From Buchnera aphidicola (Microlophium carnosum) (lineage in GTDB: Bacteria > Pseudomonadota > Gammaproteobacteria > Enterobacterales > Enterobacteriaceae), in NCBI GenBank assembly GCA_011752475.1, contig CP048747.1, positions 558,001 through 622,000 of the forward strand: DNA of 64,000 nt, in the 5' to 3' direction. The notes below the pieces were generated by a model. That model worked only from the letters and a program-made list of their open reading frames with translations. It made no database searches and was not told the DNA's origin. Shown here one piece after another: positions 56,120 to 64,000 of the stretch (the first letter of the stretch is position 1; each line of letters starts with the position of its first letter). A program made the position numbers and the translations under genes.

Positions 56120-56650
56120 GTGACCACAATATTGAGCGTAAGATTAAAAAATAAAGTAGTAATTGGAGGTGATGGACAAGCAACTTTAGGCAATACAATT
56201 ATGAAAAGCAACGTAAAAAAAATCAGGTCTTTATATCATGAAAAAGTAATTGCTGGTTTTGCAGGAGGAACTGCAGACGCGTTTACTCTATTCGAAATGT
56301 TTGAAAAAAAACTAGCTATGTATCAAGGACAATTACAACGTGCCGCTATTGAATTAGCAAAAGATTGGCGATCTGATAGAATGTTACGAAAGCTTGAAGC
56401 TTTATTAGCAGTTGCTGATAAAGAAAATTCATTGATAATTACAGGAAATGGAGATGTAATACAACCTGAAGATGACTTAATAGCTATAGGATCGGGCGGT
56501 TCTTATGCTCAATCTTCTGCTCGAGCACTAATAGATAACACCGATTTAGATGCAAATCAAATTGTAAAAAAATCATTAAATATTGCTGCTAATATTTGTA
56601 TATATACAAATCATACTTTTACCATGAAAGAACTATTTTCAGAAAAATAA
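56120..56650 (+). CDS. hslV: ATP-dependent protease subunit HslV
   Basis: HslV (ClpQ) is the proteasome-like peptidase of HslVU. The start is GTG, preceded by AGAGG; the product is TTILSVRL after the initiator, so Thr1 of the mature protein supplies the nucleophile. The 176 residues match E. coli HslV. GGDGQATLGNT and AGFAGGTADAFTL are conserved. It lies 11 bases before hslU. In E. coli hslVU is transcribed by sigma-32; no clear box was seen here. Confidence 0.98.
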   Translation: MTTILSVRLKNKVVIGGDGQATLGNTIMKSNVKKIRSLYHEKVIAGFAGGTADAFTLFEMFEKKLAMYQGQLQRAAIELAKDWRSDRMLRKLEALLAVADKENSLIITGNGDVIQPEDDLIAIGSGGSYAQSSARALIDNTDLDANQIVKKSLNIAANICIYTNHTFTMKELFSEK

Positions 56651-56661
56651 GGATTATCTCT

Positions 56662-57993
56662 ATGTCCGAAATGACTCCTCCTCAAATTGTTTCTGAACTT
56701 GATAAATTTATTATTGGTCAAGAAAAAGCAAAAAGAGCTGTATCTATTGCATTAAGAAATCGTTGGCGTCGTATGCAGTTAAATAATGAGTTACGTCATG
56801 AAATAACACCTAAAAATATTTTAATGATTGGTCCTACAGGAGTAGGAAAAACAGAAATTGCAAGACGCTTGGCTAAATTAGCAAATTCTCCTTTTATTAA
56901 AGTAGAAGCTACTAAATTTACTGAAGTAGGATATGTTGGAAAAGAAGTAGATTCAATTATTCGTGATTTGACTGATGCTGCAATGAAAATAATTCGAATT
57001 AAAAACATTGCAAAAAATAAAATTCGAGTAGAAGAAATAGTAGAAGAAAAAATTTTAGATGTTCTTGTTCCCAGACCTAAAAAAAATTGGACAGAAAATG
57101 AAAAAAATGAAAGTCTTTTAAAAACAATTCAAATATTTCGAAAAAAATTACGAGAAGGTATTTTAGACGAAAAAGAAATAGAAATAAATGTATTAGCAAC
57201 TACCATGGGGGTTGAAATAATGGCACCTCCAGGAATGGAAGAGTTAACTAGCCAATTACAATCTTTATTTCAAAATCTAGGAGGACATAAAAAAAATAAT
57301 AGGCGTCTTAAAATTAAAGATGCTATTAAATTATTAACAGAAGAAGAAGCAGCTAAATTAATCAATCAAGAAGAGATTAAAAAAGAAGCTATTAATGCAG
57401 TTGAACAAAACGGCATAGTTTTTATTGATGAAATTGATAAAATATGTAAACGAGGTGATTCTTCTGGTCCAGATATCTCTCGAGAAGGTGTGCAAAGAGA
57501 TTTACTTCCATTAGTTGAAGGATGTACTGTATCTACTAAACATGGAATGGTTAAGACAGATCATATTTTATTCATTGCATCAGGAGCATTTCAAACATCT
57601 ACACCTTCTGATTTAATTCCCGAACTACAAGGACGTCTTCCGATTAAAGTAGAACTACAAGCATTAACTATTGATGATTTTGAAAAAATTTTAACTGAAC
57701 CTAAAGCATCTATTACTGCACAATATAAAGCACTTATGGAAACAGAAGGTGTTTGTATTAATTTTACAAAAGAAGGAATACGAAATATTGCAGAAGCTGC
57801 TTGGAAAGTTAATGAATCTATGGAAAATATTGGAGCTCGCCGATTACATACTGTATTAGAAAAATTAATGGAAGATATATCATTTAATGCTAGTGACAAT
57901 AAAGGAAATACAGTTGAAATTAATTCAAATTACGTAGGAGAACATTTAGATCAATTAATATCTAACGAAGATCTTAGCCGTTTTATTTTATAA
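56662..57993 (+). CDS. hslU: ATPase subunit HslU
   Basis: HslU (ClpY) is the AAA+ unfoldase that feeds HslV. The start is the ATG at 56662 (MSEMTPPQIVSELDKFIIG), with AAGGA upstream; an overlapping longer frame into hslV is an artefact. The 443-residue product equals E. coli HslU. Walker A is GPTGVGKTEIARR, Walker B is GIVFIDEID, and the C-terminal DLSRFIL tail that inserts into HslV is intact. Confidence 0.98.
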   Translation: MSEMTPPQIVSELDKFIIGQEKAKRAVSIALRNRWRRMQLNNELRHEITPKNILMIGPTGVGKTEIARRLAKLANSPFIKVEATKFTEVGYVGKEVDSIIRDLTDAAMKIIRIKNIAKNKIRVEEIVEEKILDVLVPRPKKNWTENEKNESLLKTIQIFRKKLREGILDEKEIEINVLATTMGVEIMAPPGMEELTSQLQSLFQNLGGHKKNNRRLKIKDAIKLLTEEEAAKLINQEEIKKEAINAVEQNGIVFIDEIDKICKRGDSSGPDISREGVQRDLLPLVEGCTVSTKHGMVKTDHILFIASGAFQTSTPSDLIPELQGRLPIKVELQALTIDDFEKILTEPKASITAQYKALMETEGVCINFTKEGIRNIAEAAWKVNESMENIGARRLHTVLEKLMEDISFNASDNKGNTVEINSNYVGEHLDQLISNEDLSRFIL

Positions 57994-58087
57994 TTTTTAT
58001 TTAGAATATTTATATATTGTTTTTATCAAATAAATAAATATTTTTTATATTATACAAAATAAATTTAAATTAATTTTAAAATTACTA

Positions 58088-58115
58088 TTGAAAAAATAAA
58101 ATAAGACCTTACTAT
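58088..58115 (+). promoter_or_regulatory. Possible sigma-32 promoter of ibpA
   Basis: TTGAAA, a 13-base spacer and CCTTACTAT resemble the heat-shock consensus (TTGAAA, 13-17 bases, CCCCATnT). It ends about 53 bases before the ibpA ATG. ibpA is a sigma-32 gene in E. coli. The match of the -10 part is imperfect and the AT-rich background raises the chance rate. Confidence 0.35.
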
Positions 58116-58168
58116 AAAATAAGAAATTTATTGATTTTTTATAAATAAATATTTAAGAGGAGTTTTCT

Positions 58169-58651
58169 ATGTCTTATCGCTCTCTTTCATTTATTCCAAA
58201 TTTCAATGATCATAATATTTTTTCAAATAGATTCAATCAAATCGATAAAATGTTTAGTACTTTAACTGGAGAAAAACCAATATCTGATACACCAACATAT
58301 AATCTGTGTCAAATAAATGAAATCCAATACCAATTAACATTGAGTATTCCTGGATATAAGGAAGAAGAATTAGACATATCTGTACATAACAATCAATTAT
58401 CTATTCAAGGAAAAAAAGAAGATACAAGAAAAGATGATAATCAAGAATGTAGTAAATGGTTGCATAGAGGTATAGCATTTAATAATTTTTCTTTAAATTT
58501 TAATTTAGATCATAAAATCAAGGTAAAAAAAGCAGAATTATCTTTAGGTTTACTAAAATTAGATTTTGAATGTAATATTCCAGAAGAAGAAAAGCCTAAG
58601 AAAATTTTGATTAATATTCCAGATCATACTAAAAAACTTAATACAAAATAA
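58169..58651 (+). CDS. ibpA: Small heat shock protein IbpA
   Basis: IbpA binds aggregating proteins and hands them to DnaK/ClpB. The 160-residue product has the alpha-crystallin domain at about 45-140, with PTYNLCQINEIQYQLTLSIP, HNNQLSIQGKKED and WLHRGIAFNNFSLNFNL. It starts with a Phe-rich N-terminal arm as in E. coli IbpA (MSYRSLSFIPNFND). It is somewhat longer than E. coli IbpA (137). AGAGGAG lies seven bases before the ATG. Known to be highly expressed with heat in aphid symbionts (family knowledge). Confidence 0.96.
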   Translation: MSYRSLSFIPNFNDHNIFSNRFNQIDKMFSTLTGEKPISDTPTYNLCQINEIQYQLTLSIPGYKEEELDISVHNNQLSIQGKKEDTRKDDNQECSKWLHRGIAFNNFSLNFNLDHKIKVKKAELSLGLLKLDFECNIPEEEKPKKILINIPDHTKKLNTK

Positions 58652-58673
58652 AACTGTAAAAAAAATAATAAAA

Positions 58674-58704
58674 ATTACTGTGCTTATAAAATAAGTACAG
58701 TGAT
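58674..58704. other. Long hairpin between ibpA and fpr
   Basis: ATTACTGTGCTTAT and ATAAGTACAGTGAT can form a 14-bp stem (with two wobble-type pairs) around an AAA loop. It is 23 bases past the ibpA stop and 28 before the fpr ATG. No U-tract follows, so it may protect the 3' end of the ibpA mRNA or act in attenuation rather than terminate transcription. Confidence 0.45.
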
Positions 58705-58731
58705 TAAACTAAAAATTATTGAGAACAAATA

Positions 58732-59490
58732 ATGAATCCATGGATTAATGCAGATGTTTTAATGGTAAAAAAATGGACTAAAAATTTATTCAGTCTTATT
58801 TTACATGCTGCTATAGAACCTTTTTATGCAGGACAGTTTACTAAGTTAGCTGTACATAAAAGTAATACTTCAAATGAGAATAAAATTCAAAGAGCATACT
58901 CATATGTTAATGCGCCTAGTGAAAAAAATTTAGAAATTTATATTGTTCGTGTAATAAATGGACAATTGAGCAATCTGCTATACAATCTTAAAAGTGGTGA
59001 TATAATTTATATTAAAAAAAAATCATGTGGTTTTTTTATTATAAATGAAATACCAGACTGTAAAGTATTATGGATGTTTGCTACAGGAACTGGAATAGGT
59101 CCTTATTGTTCAATTTTAAAAGAAGCTAAAAACATTGACAGATTCAATCATATTGTTTTAATACATGCAGTACGATATCAATATGAATTAACTTATTTAC
59201 CTCTAATGAAAGAACTACATAAAAAATATAATGGAAAATTAATAATTCAAACTGTTACTAGCAGAGATAAGAATAAACATTCCTTAACTGGAAGAATACC
59301 ATTTTTATTAAAACACAAAATATTAGAAGAACATATCGGGCTCTCAATTAATCCACAAACTTCACACGTCATGTTATGCGGAAATCCTTTTATGGTAAAA
59401 GATACATTTTTATTTTTAAAAAATAATAGGAACATGGAAAAACATTTGCGTCGGAAAAAAGGTAATATTACAATGGAAAATTACTGGTAA
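58732..59490 (+). CDS. fpr: Ferredoxin/flavodoxin-NADP reductase
   Basis: Fpr passes electrons between NADPH and ferredoxin or flavodoxin through FAD, supporting Fe-S assembly, biotin and methionine chemistry and radical enzymes. The 252-residue product (E. coli 248) has the FAD motif RAYSYVN, the NADP-binding ATGTGIGPYCSIL and the end HLRRKKGNITMENYW, parallel to HLRRRPGHMTAEHYW. It is convergent with epmA, 19 bases apart. Confidence 0.97.
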   Translation: MNPWINADVLMVKKWTKNLFSLILHAAIEPFYAGQFTKLAVHKSNTSNENKIQRAYSYVNAPSEKNLEIYIVRVINGQLSNLLYNLKSGDIIYIKKKSCGFFIINEIPDCKVLWMFATGTGIGPYCSILKEAKNIDRFNHIVLIHAVRYQYELTYLPLMKELHKKYNGKLIIQTVTSRDKNKHSLTGRIPFLLKHKILEEHIGLSINPQTSHVMLCGNPFMVKDTFLFLKNNRNMEKHLRRKKGNITMENYW

Positions 59491-59509
59491 AGTATTTTTT
59501 TCTATCATT

Positions 59510-60484
59510 TTAACAACGATCTAGTGGAAAAGAAATTACTTCATTAATGCTTTTTTTATTTAAAATCAACATAACTAATCGATCTAAACCTATTGCAACT
59601 CCTGCACAAGGAGGTAAACCATAATACAAAGCATCTAGAAATAAATTATCTATTTTTTGCATTGGAAGATTCATAGAAAAACGTTCTTGATTATCTTTAA
59701 TAAAACGTTTTTTTTGTTCATTTGGATCTATAAGTTCATAAAAACCATTTCCTAGTTCTATTCCCTTAAAAAAAATTTCAAATCTTTCTGATATACGAGA
59801 ATCTTTTGTATTAATAGCAGCAAGAGCTGCTTGTTCTGCAGGGAAATAATAAACAAATACAGGTTTATCTTTTCCTATATTAGGTTCTATTTCTAACGTA
59901 AACAATAATTGTATTAATTTATTTAAATTATTTTCACGATATGTTAAATGTTCTAATTTTAATTGTTTAGAGATTTGATGTAATTCTAATAAATTAGTAC
60001 ATAAAGGATCTATTCCTAAAAACTCTATGAATAGATCTTGATAAGAAATTCTATCAGATTTATTGCATTTTAATATAGTTTGAAGAAATATATCTATTTC
60101 TTTGATAAACTTCTTCATGGAACACAAAGGTTGATACCATTCTAACATAGTAAATTCTGGATTATGATATCGACCTGATTCTTCATTTCTAAAACTATGA
60201 CAAATTTGATATATAGGTCCACTTTCTGATGCTAATAAACGTTTCATGTGATATTCTGGACTAGTTGTTAACCATAATTTTAATGTATCTACATTACTCA
60301 ATCCAGAATAATTAGTTTCAAATGATACTAAATTTACATCTGTAACTGTTGAACGAGATAATATTGGTGTTTCTACTTCAAGAATATTTTTTTTAGAAAA
60401 AAATAGACGAATATTAGAAATAATTTTTGATCTTTTCATTAAATTATTAATAGAAGCACTAGGTTTCCAAATTATTTTTTTCAT
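59510..60484 (-). CDS. epmA: EF-P--(R)-beta-lysine ligase EpmA
   Basis: EpmA (PoxA, GenX) attaches beta-lysine to Lys34 of elongation factor P so that it rescues ribosomes at polyproline. It is a class II lysyl-tRNA synthetase homologue without anticodon-binding domain. The 324-residue product (E. coli 325) has motif 2 CHSFRNEESGRYHNPEFTMLE and motif 3 CAGVAIGLDRLVMLIL. EF-P and EpmB are not in this window. Confidence 0.97.
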   Translation of the reverse strand: MKKIIWKPSASINNLMKRSKIISNIRLFFSKKNILEVETPILSRSTVTDVNLVSFETNYSGLSNVDTLKLWLTTSPEYHMKRLLASESGPIYQICHSFRNEESGRYHNPEFTMLEWYQPLCSMKKFIKEIDIFLQTILKCNKSDRISYQDLFIEFLGIDPLCTNLLELHQISKQLKLEHLTYRENNLNKLIQLLFTLEIEPNIGKDKPVFVYYFPAEQAALAAINTKDSRISERFEIFFKGIELGNGFYELIDPNEQKKRFIKDNQERFSMNLPMQKIDNLFLDALYYGLPPCAGVAIGLDRLVMLILNKKSINEVISFPLDRC

Positions 60485-60555
60485 TTTAATGTTCTTTAAA
60501 AAATGTATTGAATTTTAAAAAAATTACTTATAAACAGAATAAAAAAATAAAAAAT

Positions 60556-61053
60556 ATGAATAAAACTGTAATATATCCAGGTACTTTTGATCCGATTACA
60601 TACGGACATTTAGATATTATAACACGTGCAACAAAAATATTTGATAATATAACTATTGCAATTTCTAATAATTTAAAAAAAAAACCGATCTTTAATTTAA
60701 AAGAACGAATAGAGTTAACTCAGATAGTTACGCTTCATTTAAAAAATGTAAAAAAAATACTTGGATTTAATGATTTGCTTGCTAATTTAGCAAAAAAAGA
60801 GAGAGCTAACATTTTAATTAGAGGAGTTAGAACAATATTTGATTTTGATTATGAAATAAAACTAGCTGCTATAAACAAACAAATTTATCCAGATTTAGAT
60901 AGTGTATTTCTACTGTCTTCTAAAGAAGTGTCTTTTATATCGTCATCTTTCGTTAAAGAAATAGCTAAATATAAAGGCGATATAAAACCATATCTTCCTC
61001 AGGAAGTTCATTCTGCATTGTTAAAAAAACTGAATGGCAACTCTATAAAATAG
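60556..61053 (+). CDS. coaD: Phosphopantetheine adenylyltransferase
   Basis: CoaD adenylates 4'-phosphopantetheine, the next-to-last step of coenzyme A synthesis. The start is taken at MNKTVIYPGTFDPITYGHLD, in register with E. coli; an ATG 16 codons earlier is in frame but adds an unrelated lysine-rich stretch. The 165-residue product has the nucleotidyltransferase motifs PGTFDPITYGH and LIRGVRTIFDFDYE, and KEVSFISSSFVKEIA at the active-site end. E. coli CoaD has 159 residues. Confidence 0.97.
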   Translation: MNKTVIYPGTFDPITYGHLDIITRATKIFDNITIAISNNLKKKPIFNLKERIELTQIVTLHLKNVKKILGFNDLLANLAKKERANILIRGVRTIFDFDYEIKLAAINKQIYPDLDSVFLLSSKEVSFISSSFVKEIAKYKGDIKPYLPQEVHSALLKKLNGNSIK

Positions 61054-61071
61054 AAATATTTTTATTCAAAA

Positions 61072-61096
61072 TAGCAGGGTATATAGTACCCTACTA
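61072..61096. terminator. Bidirectional terminator between coaD and the unknown gene
   Basis: TAGCAGGGTA and TACCCTACTA form a 10-bp stem with one C-A mismatch and a 5-base loop, followed by TTTTATT on the plus strand. It sits between convergent coaD and the gene at 61122-62596. Confidence 0.7.
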
Positions 61097-61121
61097 TTTT
61101 ATTAATGAAAATATATAATAT

Positions 61122-62596
61122 TTATTGTACAAAATGTGAATATTTTATTATTGGAAAATTATCTGGAGGAAGAATTACAGTTGCACGTATGCCAAAAGAT
61201 TTATATTTCTGAATATAATTATCATTATTTGTATCTAAATCAGATAAATTAGTAGCAACTAATTTAATCGAACCATCGTTTAAAAAATCTATTTTGTAGA
61301 GATTCCGTGAATGTTTTATTTGATATTGATTAATTTCTGGATGTTCAGAAATTAATTGAAGATAAGATTGACGCAAAAACATTTGATTTGCATATGTTGA
61401 AATTAATTTTTGAGAGTCAATATTTGGTATTATTTTTTTGAAATCTTGTAACATTTGATTTCGCGTATTAATAGGAATTAAATTATCATTTATAATAAAA
61501 AGAAATGGATTAGAATCATTCATAAAATTTCTATTTAAATGATTCGATGATTTTAAAGATTCATAGTTTTGTTGAAAATTTTTAATTGTAAATCTAATAT
61601 TATGAAATGAATTTAATTGATCTGAAACTGTCCATAGATTATTATTATTATTATTAAAATCATGATAATAAGATTCTTGAATATTTTTTTCCATTCTTTT
61701 TCTAAAACTTTCATCTGTTTTTAATATATCTTTTCTTCCTTCTAAATCAAAATTTTCATCTAATCTTTTAAAAGGATAAAAATCATTTTCATTTTTAGGT
61801 TTAGGTGTTGCAGTAAGAAGATCAGGAAATGAACTTTGATACTCAGGATGCAGTGGATTATTATTTAATTTATTAATAATTTTTATTTTACCTTGGTATC
61901 TAATTTTTTCGATAATAGATCTAATATAAACTTTTGAAGATTCAATAACTCTATGTAATTGTTCGATGCGTTCAGATAAAGAAATAATAGGTTCAGAACG
62001 TGCATTTGATTTTAGGTTGTTATCATTATCTGATACAAAAAAAAATTTTTTAAATGTTGTTCCATTAAATAGATTTTTAGTCTCTATTTTGACAGTTTCA
62101 TAGGTTGTTATAATTGTGTTTTGTATAGTTTCTAGAATGTTTTCGGCTATTTCTAAAATATCAAAATCTAAAAATTTTTTATTAGATAATTCTATTTTAT
62201 TATCGAAAATATTTGATAGGAATTGTTCAGAAATTTTTTTTTCATAAATGTATTTTGTGCTGTTTTATCATTATTCTTTCTAATAATATTTTGTTCTATT
62301 TGACTTTCTTCTTCTGTATTATTATATTTTTTAAGAATATTTTTTTCTATATTTTTTTTCATTATATTTAATAAAATTAAAGAATTATTATATGAATTTT
62401 CTAAATTTATTAATTTTGTTCTATCTTCAAAATTATTTAATTGTTTAGAATTTTGATTATGAGCATTAATTGTTTTAAATTTATTGATATCTTCTTTTAT
62501 TTTTGACACTGTTTTTATAACATCTTTATAGATATCTATTTTACTTGGGTATTTTTTATTTACTACATCTAAGTTAAATAAAAAGTTAGATGACAT
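61122..62596 (-). CDS. Uncharacterised long protein, frame broken at an A9 tract
   Basis: I do not recognise this protein. The ATG at 62596 has AAAGGA upstream. The first frame runs 118 codons to an A9 run (62234-62242) and then meets a stop at 62192. One more A (A10) joins it to a frame that is open for a further 373 codons, giving about 491 residues. No stops occur in that frame between the A9 run and 61122. The first part is Lys/Asn-rich with heptad-like helices (SKIKEDINKFKTINAHNQNS); about residue 205-235 is another helix region (SERIEQLHRVIESSKVYI). An asparagine run follows, then a more hydrophobic C-terminal region ending IRATVILPPDNFPIIKY. No signal peptide or membrane segment is seen. 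Other Buchnera may carry a lineage-specific protein at this place between coaD and rsmJ (recollection, unverified). Confidence 0.75.
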
Positions 62597-62748
62597 AATA
62601 TTTTTGTCCTTTTATGAATTGTTTTTTAATATATTTTAAAAATATTTTTTTAATACTTAAAATACATAAAAAAATTATTAATACATATTTTAATTAGTTT
62701 TTTTTAAAAGTCAATTATTAATTTTAGAAAAGAAAAAAGATAGAAAAA

Positions 62749-63489
62749 ATGAAAATATATTTAAAATTTAAATTTTATAATAAAAGAATATATAGATTAA
62801 TCAATTCACTTAAATTGGAGCACGATGAAAATTGTTCTATGGGTTTAGTAGTAAATTATGATTCATTAGAGTTGTACAATCGTGAAAATATAAAGCAAAA
62901 ATCTATAAAAGTTGATTTTACTTCAAAAAAAAATAATTATCGATGTTTTCATTTTAGAAAAAAAAATGAAGTTTTATATAAAGTTGCAGGAATAAAAACT
63001 TCTTATTTTCCTTTTATACTAGATGCAACTGCAGGTTTAGGTAGTGATGCTTTTATATTTTCTTTTTTAGGATGTCAAGTAATGATGATAGAACGTCATC
63101 CAATAGCTGCTGCTTTATTAAAAGACGGTTTACAAAGAGGATATAAAGATAAAAAAATAGGTCATTGGTTAAAGAAAAGATTACATTTAATGATAAATGA
63201 TAGTTCGAATATGTTAAAAATACCTATTTTAAAACCAGATGTAATTTATTTGGATCCTATGTATCCGTTGCATGATAAAAAATCTTTACCTAAGAAAGAT
63301 ATGCAATTTTTTAGAAAATTAATAGGACATGATCATGATTCTGAAGTATTATTAAATGCTTCTAGAAAATTAGCAAAAAATAGAATTGTTGTAAAACGTC
63401 CTTGTTATGCAAATCCTTTATCTAAAGATAAAGCAGATTTTATTATTGCTACAAAGAATCATCGTTTTGATATATATAAACCTTTTTAA
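62749..63489 (+). CDS. rsmJ: 16S rRNA (guanine-1516-N2)-methyltransferase
   Basis: RsmJ (YhiQ) methylates G1516 of 16S rRNA. The 246-residue product (E. coli 250) has the SAM-binding LDATAGLGSDAFIFSFLGCQ, the motif VIYLDPMYPLHDKKSLPKK and the C-terminal HRFDIYKPF, parallel to HRFDIYAGTP. The N-terminal part is shorter than in E. coli and less conserved. pitA lies next, as in E. coli, although the usp genes between them are gone. Confidence 0.95.
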   Translation: MKIYLKFKFYNKRIYRLINSLKLEHDENCSMGLVVNYDSLELYNRENIKQKSIKVDFTSKKNNYRCFHFRKKNEVLYKVAGIKTSYFPFILDATAGLGSDAFIFSFLGCQVMMIERHPIAAALLKDGLQRGYKDKKIGHWLKKRLHLMINDSSNMLKIPILKPDVIYLDPMYPLHDKKSLPKKDMQFFRKLIGHDHDSEVLLNASRKLAKNRIVVKRPCYANPLSKDKADFIIATKNHRFDIYKPF

Positions 63490-63495
63490 AAACAA

Positions 63496-63526
63496 CAGGA
63501 GTACATATATTTCACACGTACTCCTG
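63496..63526 (-). terminator. Terminator between rsmJ and pitA
   Basis: CAGGAGTAC and GTACTCCTG form a perfect 9-bp stem around a 13-base loop. On the minus strand the stem is followed by TTGTTTTT, as expected for a terminator of pitA; it may also end the rsmJ transcript. Confidence 0.65.
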
Positions 63527-63567
63527 ATTCGTTGATAGTATTATCCAAGATATGGATCATTAATATT

Positions 63568-64000
63568 TTAAATTATAAGTAATGTGATCCAATATAAAAA
63601 TCCAGATAATAAAATTGAAACCGGCAAAGTTAGTATCCATGCTAAAGCAATATTTTTAATAGTTTTAATTTGAATTCCACCACCATCAATTAACATGGCA
63701 CCTGCCACAGAGGATGAAAGAATATGTGTGGTAGAAACTGGTATTCCTGTATAACTTGCTATTCCAATAGAAAAAAAAGCTGTTATTTGTGCTGACATCG
63801 CTTGTGCATATGTCATTCTTTTTTTTCCTATTTTTTCACCAATAGTAACAACTATACGTTTCCAACCTATCATTGTCCCTATTGATAAAGATAAAGCAAC
63901 AATTAATATAATCCACATCGGTGCATATTCAATTGTTTTAAGTATATTTTTTTTGCTTTTGATTAAAAAATATTTATTTTGAGCACTAATGTTAGAAGAA
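63568..64000 (-). CDS. pitA: Low-affinity phosphate transporter PitA (3' part)
   Basis: PitA imports phosphate as a metal-phosphate complex with protons. Only the C-terminal part is in the window; the frame is open to the edge at 64000, so the gene is cut there, not broken. The visible residues include IGTMIGWKRIVVTIGEKIGK, AMSAQITAFFSIGIASYTG and the signature PVSTTHILSSSVAGAMLIDGG, close to E. coli PitA, with three hydrophobic helices. The end aligns with the end of E. coli PitA. Confidence 0.95.
   Translation of the reverse strand, partial: SSNISAQNKYFLIKSKKNILKTIEYAPMWIILIVALSLSIGTMIGWKRIVVTIGEKIGKKRMTYAQAMSAQITAFFSIGIASYTGIPVSTTHILSSSVAGAMLIDGGGIQIKTIKNIALAWILTLPVSILLSGFLYWITLLII

Noticed and set aside
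57591..57899. Minus-strand frame of 102 codons inside hslU
   Set aside because: It lies wholly inside the conserved hslU gene and has no independent signal.
1..64000. CRISPR arrays, insertion sequences, prophage, integrases and rRNA genes
   Set aside because: Looked for over the whole window; no regularly spaced repeats, transposase or integrase motifs, or rRNA segments were seen.

Overview
The window is a piece of a very AT-rich, gene-dense, reduced gammaproteobacterial chromosome. Nearly every protein aligns end to end with an Escherichia coli counterpart, but regulators, membrane systems and spacer genes are missing and several genes are decaying in place. Low G+C, lysine/asparagine/isoleucine-rich proteins, single-copy tuf, E. 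coli-like gene blocks and amino-acid-supply genes point to Buchnera aphidicola, the nutritional endosymbiont of aphids. The mannitol PTS genes and dense repertoire fit a symbiont of an Aphidinae-type aphid (inference). There are no insertion sequences, prophages, CRISPR arrays or rRNA genes.

Layout. 1-8.1 kb: the start of the S10 operon (rpsJ to rplV, cut by the window edge) and the str operon (rpsL-rpsG-fusA-tuf), all on the minus strand. 8.2-22 kb: tusBCD, fkpA, a dead argD, tsgA, trpS, rpe, dam, aroB, aroK, tRNA-Ser, deoD, deoB, prfC. 22-33 kb: ansA, nfuA, a dead bioH, ssb, dnaB, gshB, ruvX, a dead yggS, hemW, trmB, mutY, yggX. 33-38 kb: murI, sbcB, tmaR, tRNA-Asn, tRNA-Ile(CAU), pyrE, dut, a dead cysQ. 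38-48 kb: rplI-rpsR-rpsF, rnr, purA, hflKC, miaA and mutL on the minus strand. 48-64 kb: mtlD-mtlA, pgi, orn, tRNA-Gly, amiB, rpmE, a minimal ftsN, hslVU, ibpA, fpr, epmA, coaD, an unrecognised long protein gene, rsmJ and the 3' part of pitA.

Functionally the window supplies translation (ribosomal proteins, EF-Tu, EF-G, RF3, tRNA modification by TusBCD/MiaA/TrmB, EpmA), replication and repair (DnaB, SSB, MutL, MutY, SbcB, Dam), protein quality control (HslVU, HflKC, IbpA, FkpA), cell wall and division (MurI, AmiB, FtsN), the shikimate entry to aromatic amino acids (AroB, AroK), and nucleotide and sugar metabolism (DeoB, DeoD, PurA, PyrE, Dut, Rpe, Pgi, MtlA, MtlD).

The most interesting signals are: (i) three genes (miaA, amiB and the long unknown gene) that are intact except for one frame break at or beside a homopolymer of 9-11 bases, the pattern expected if polymerase slippage on poly(A) tracts restores some product; (ii) an 82-residue FtsN that keeps the membrane anchor and essential activation motif but has lost the linker and SPOR domain; (iii) four genes caught while decaying (argD, bioH, yggS, cysQ), still recognisable in pieces, three of them with metabolic consequences for a nutritional symbiont.
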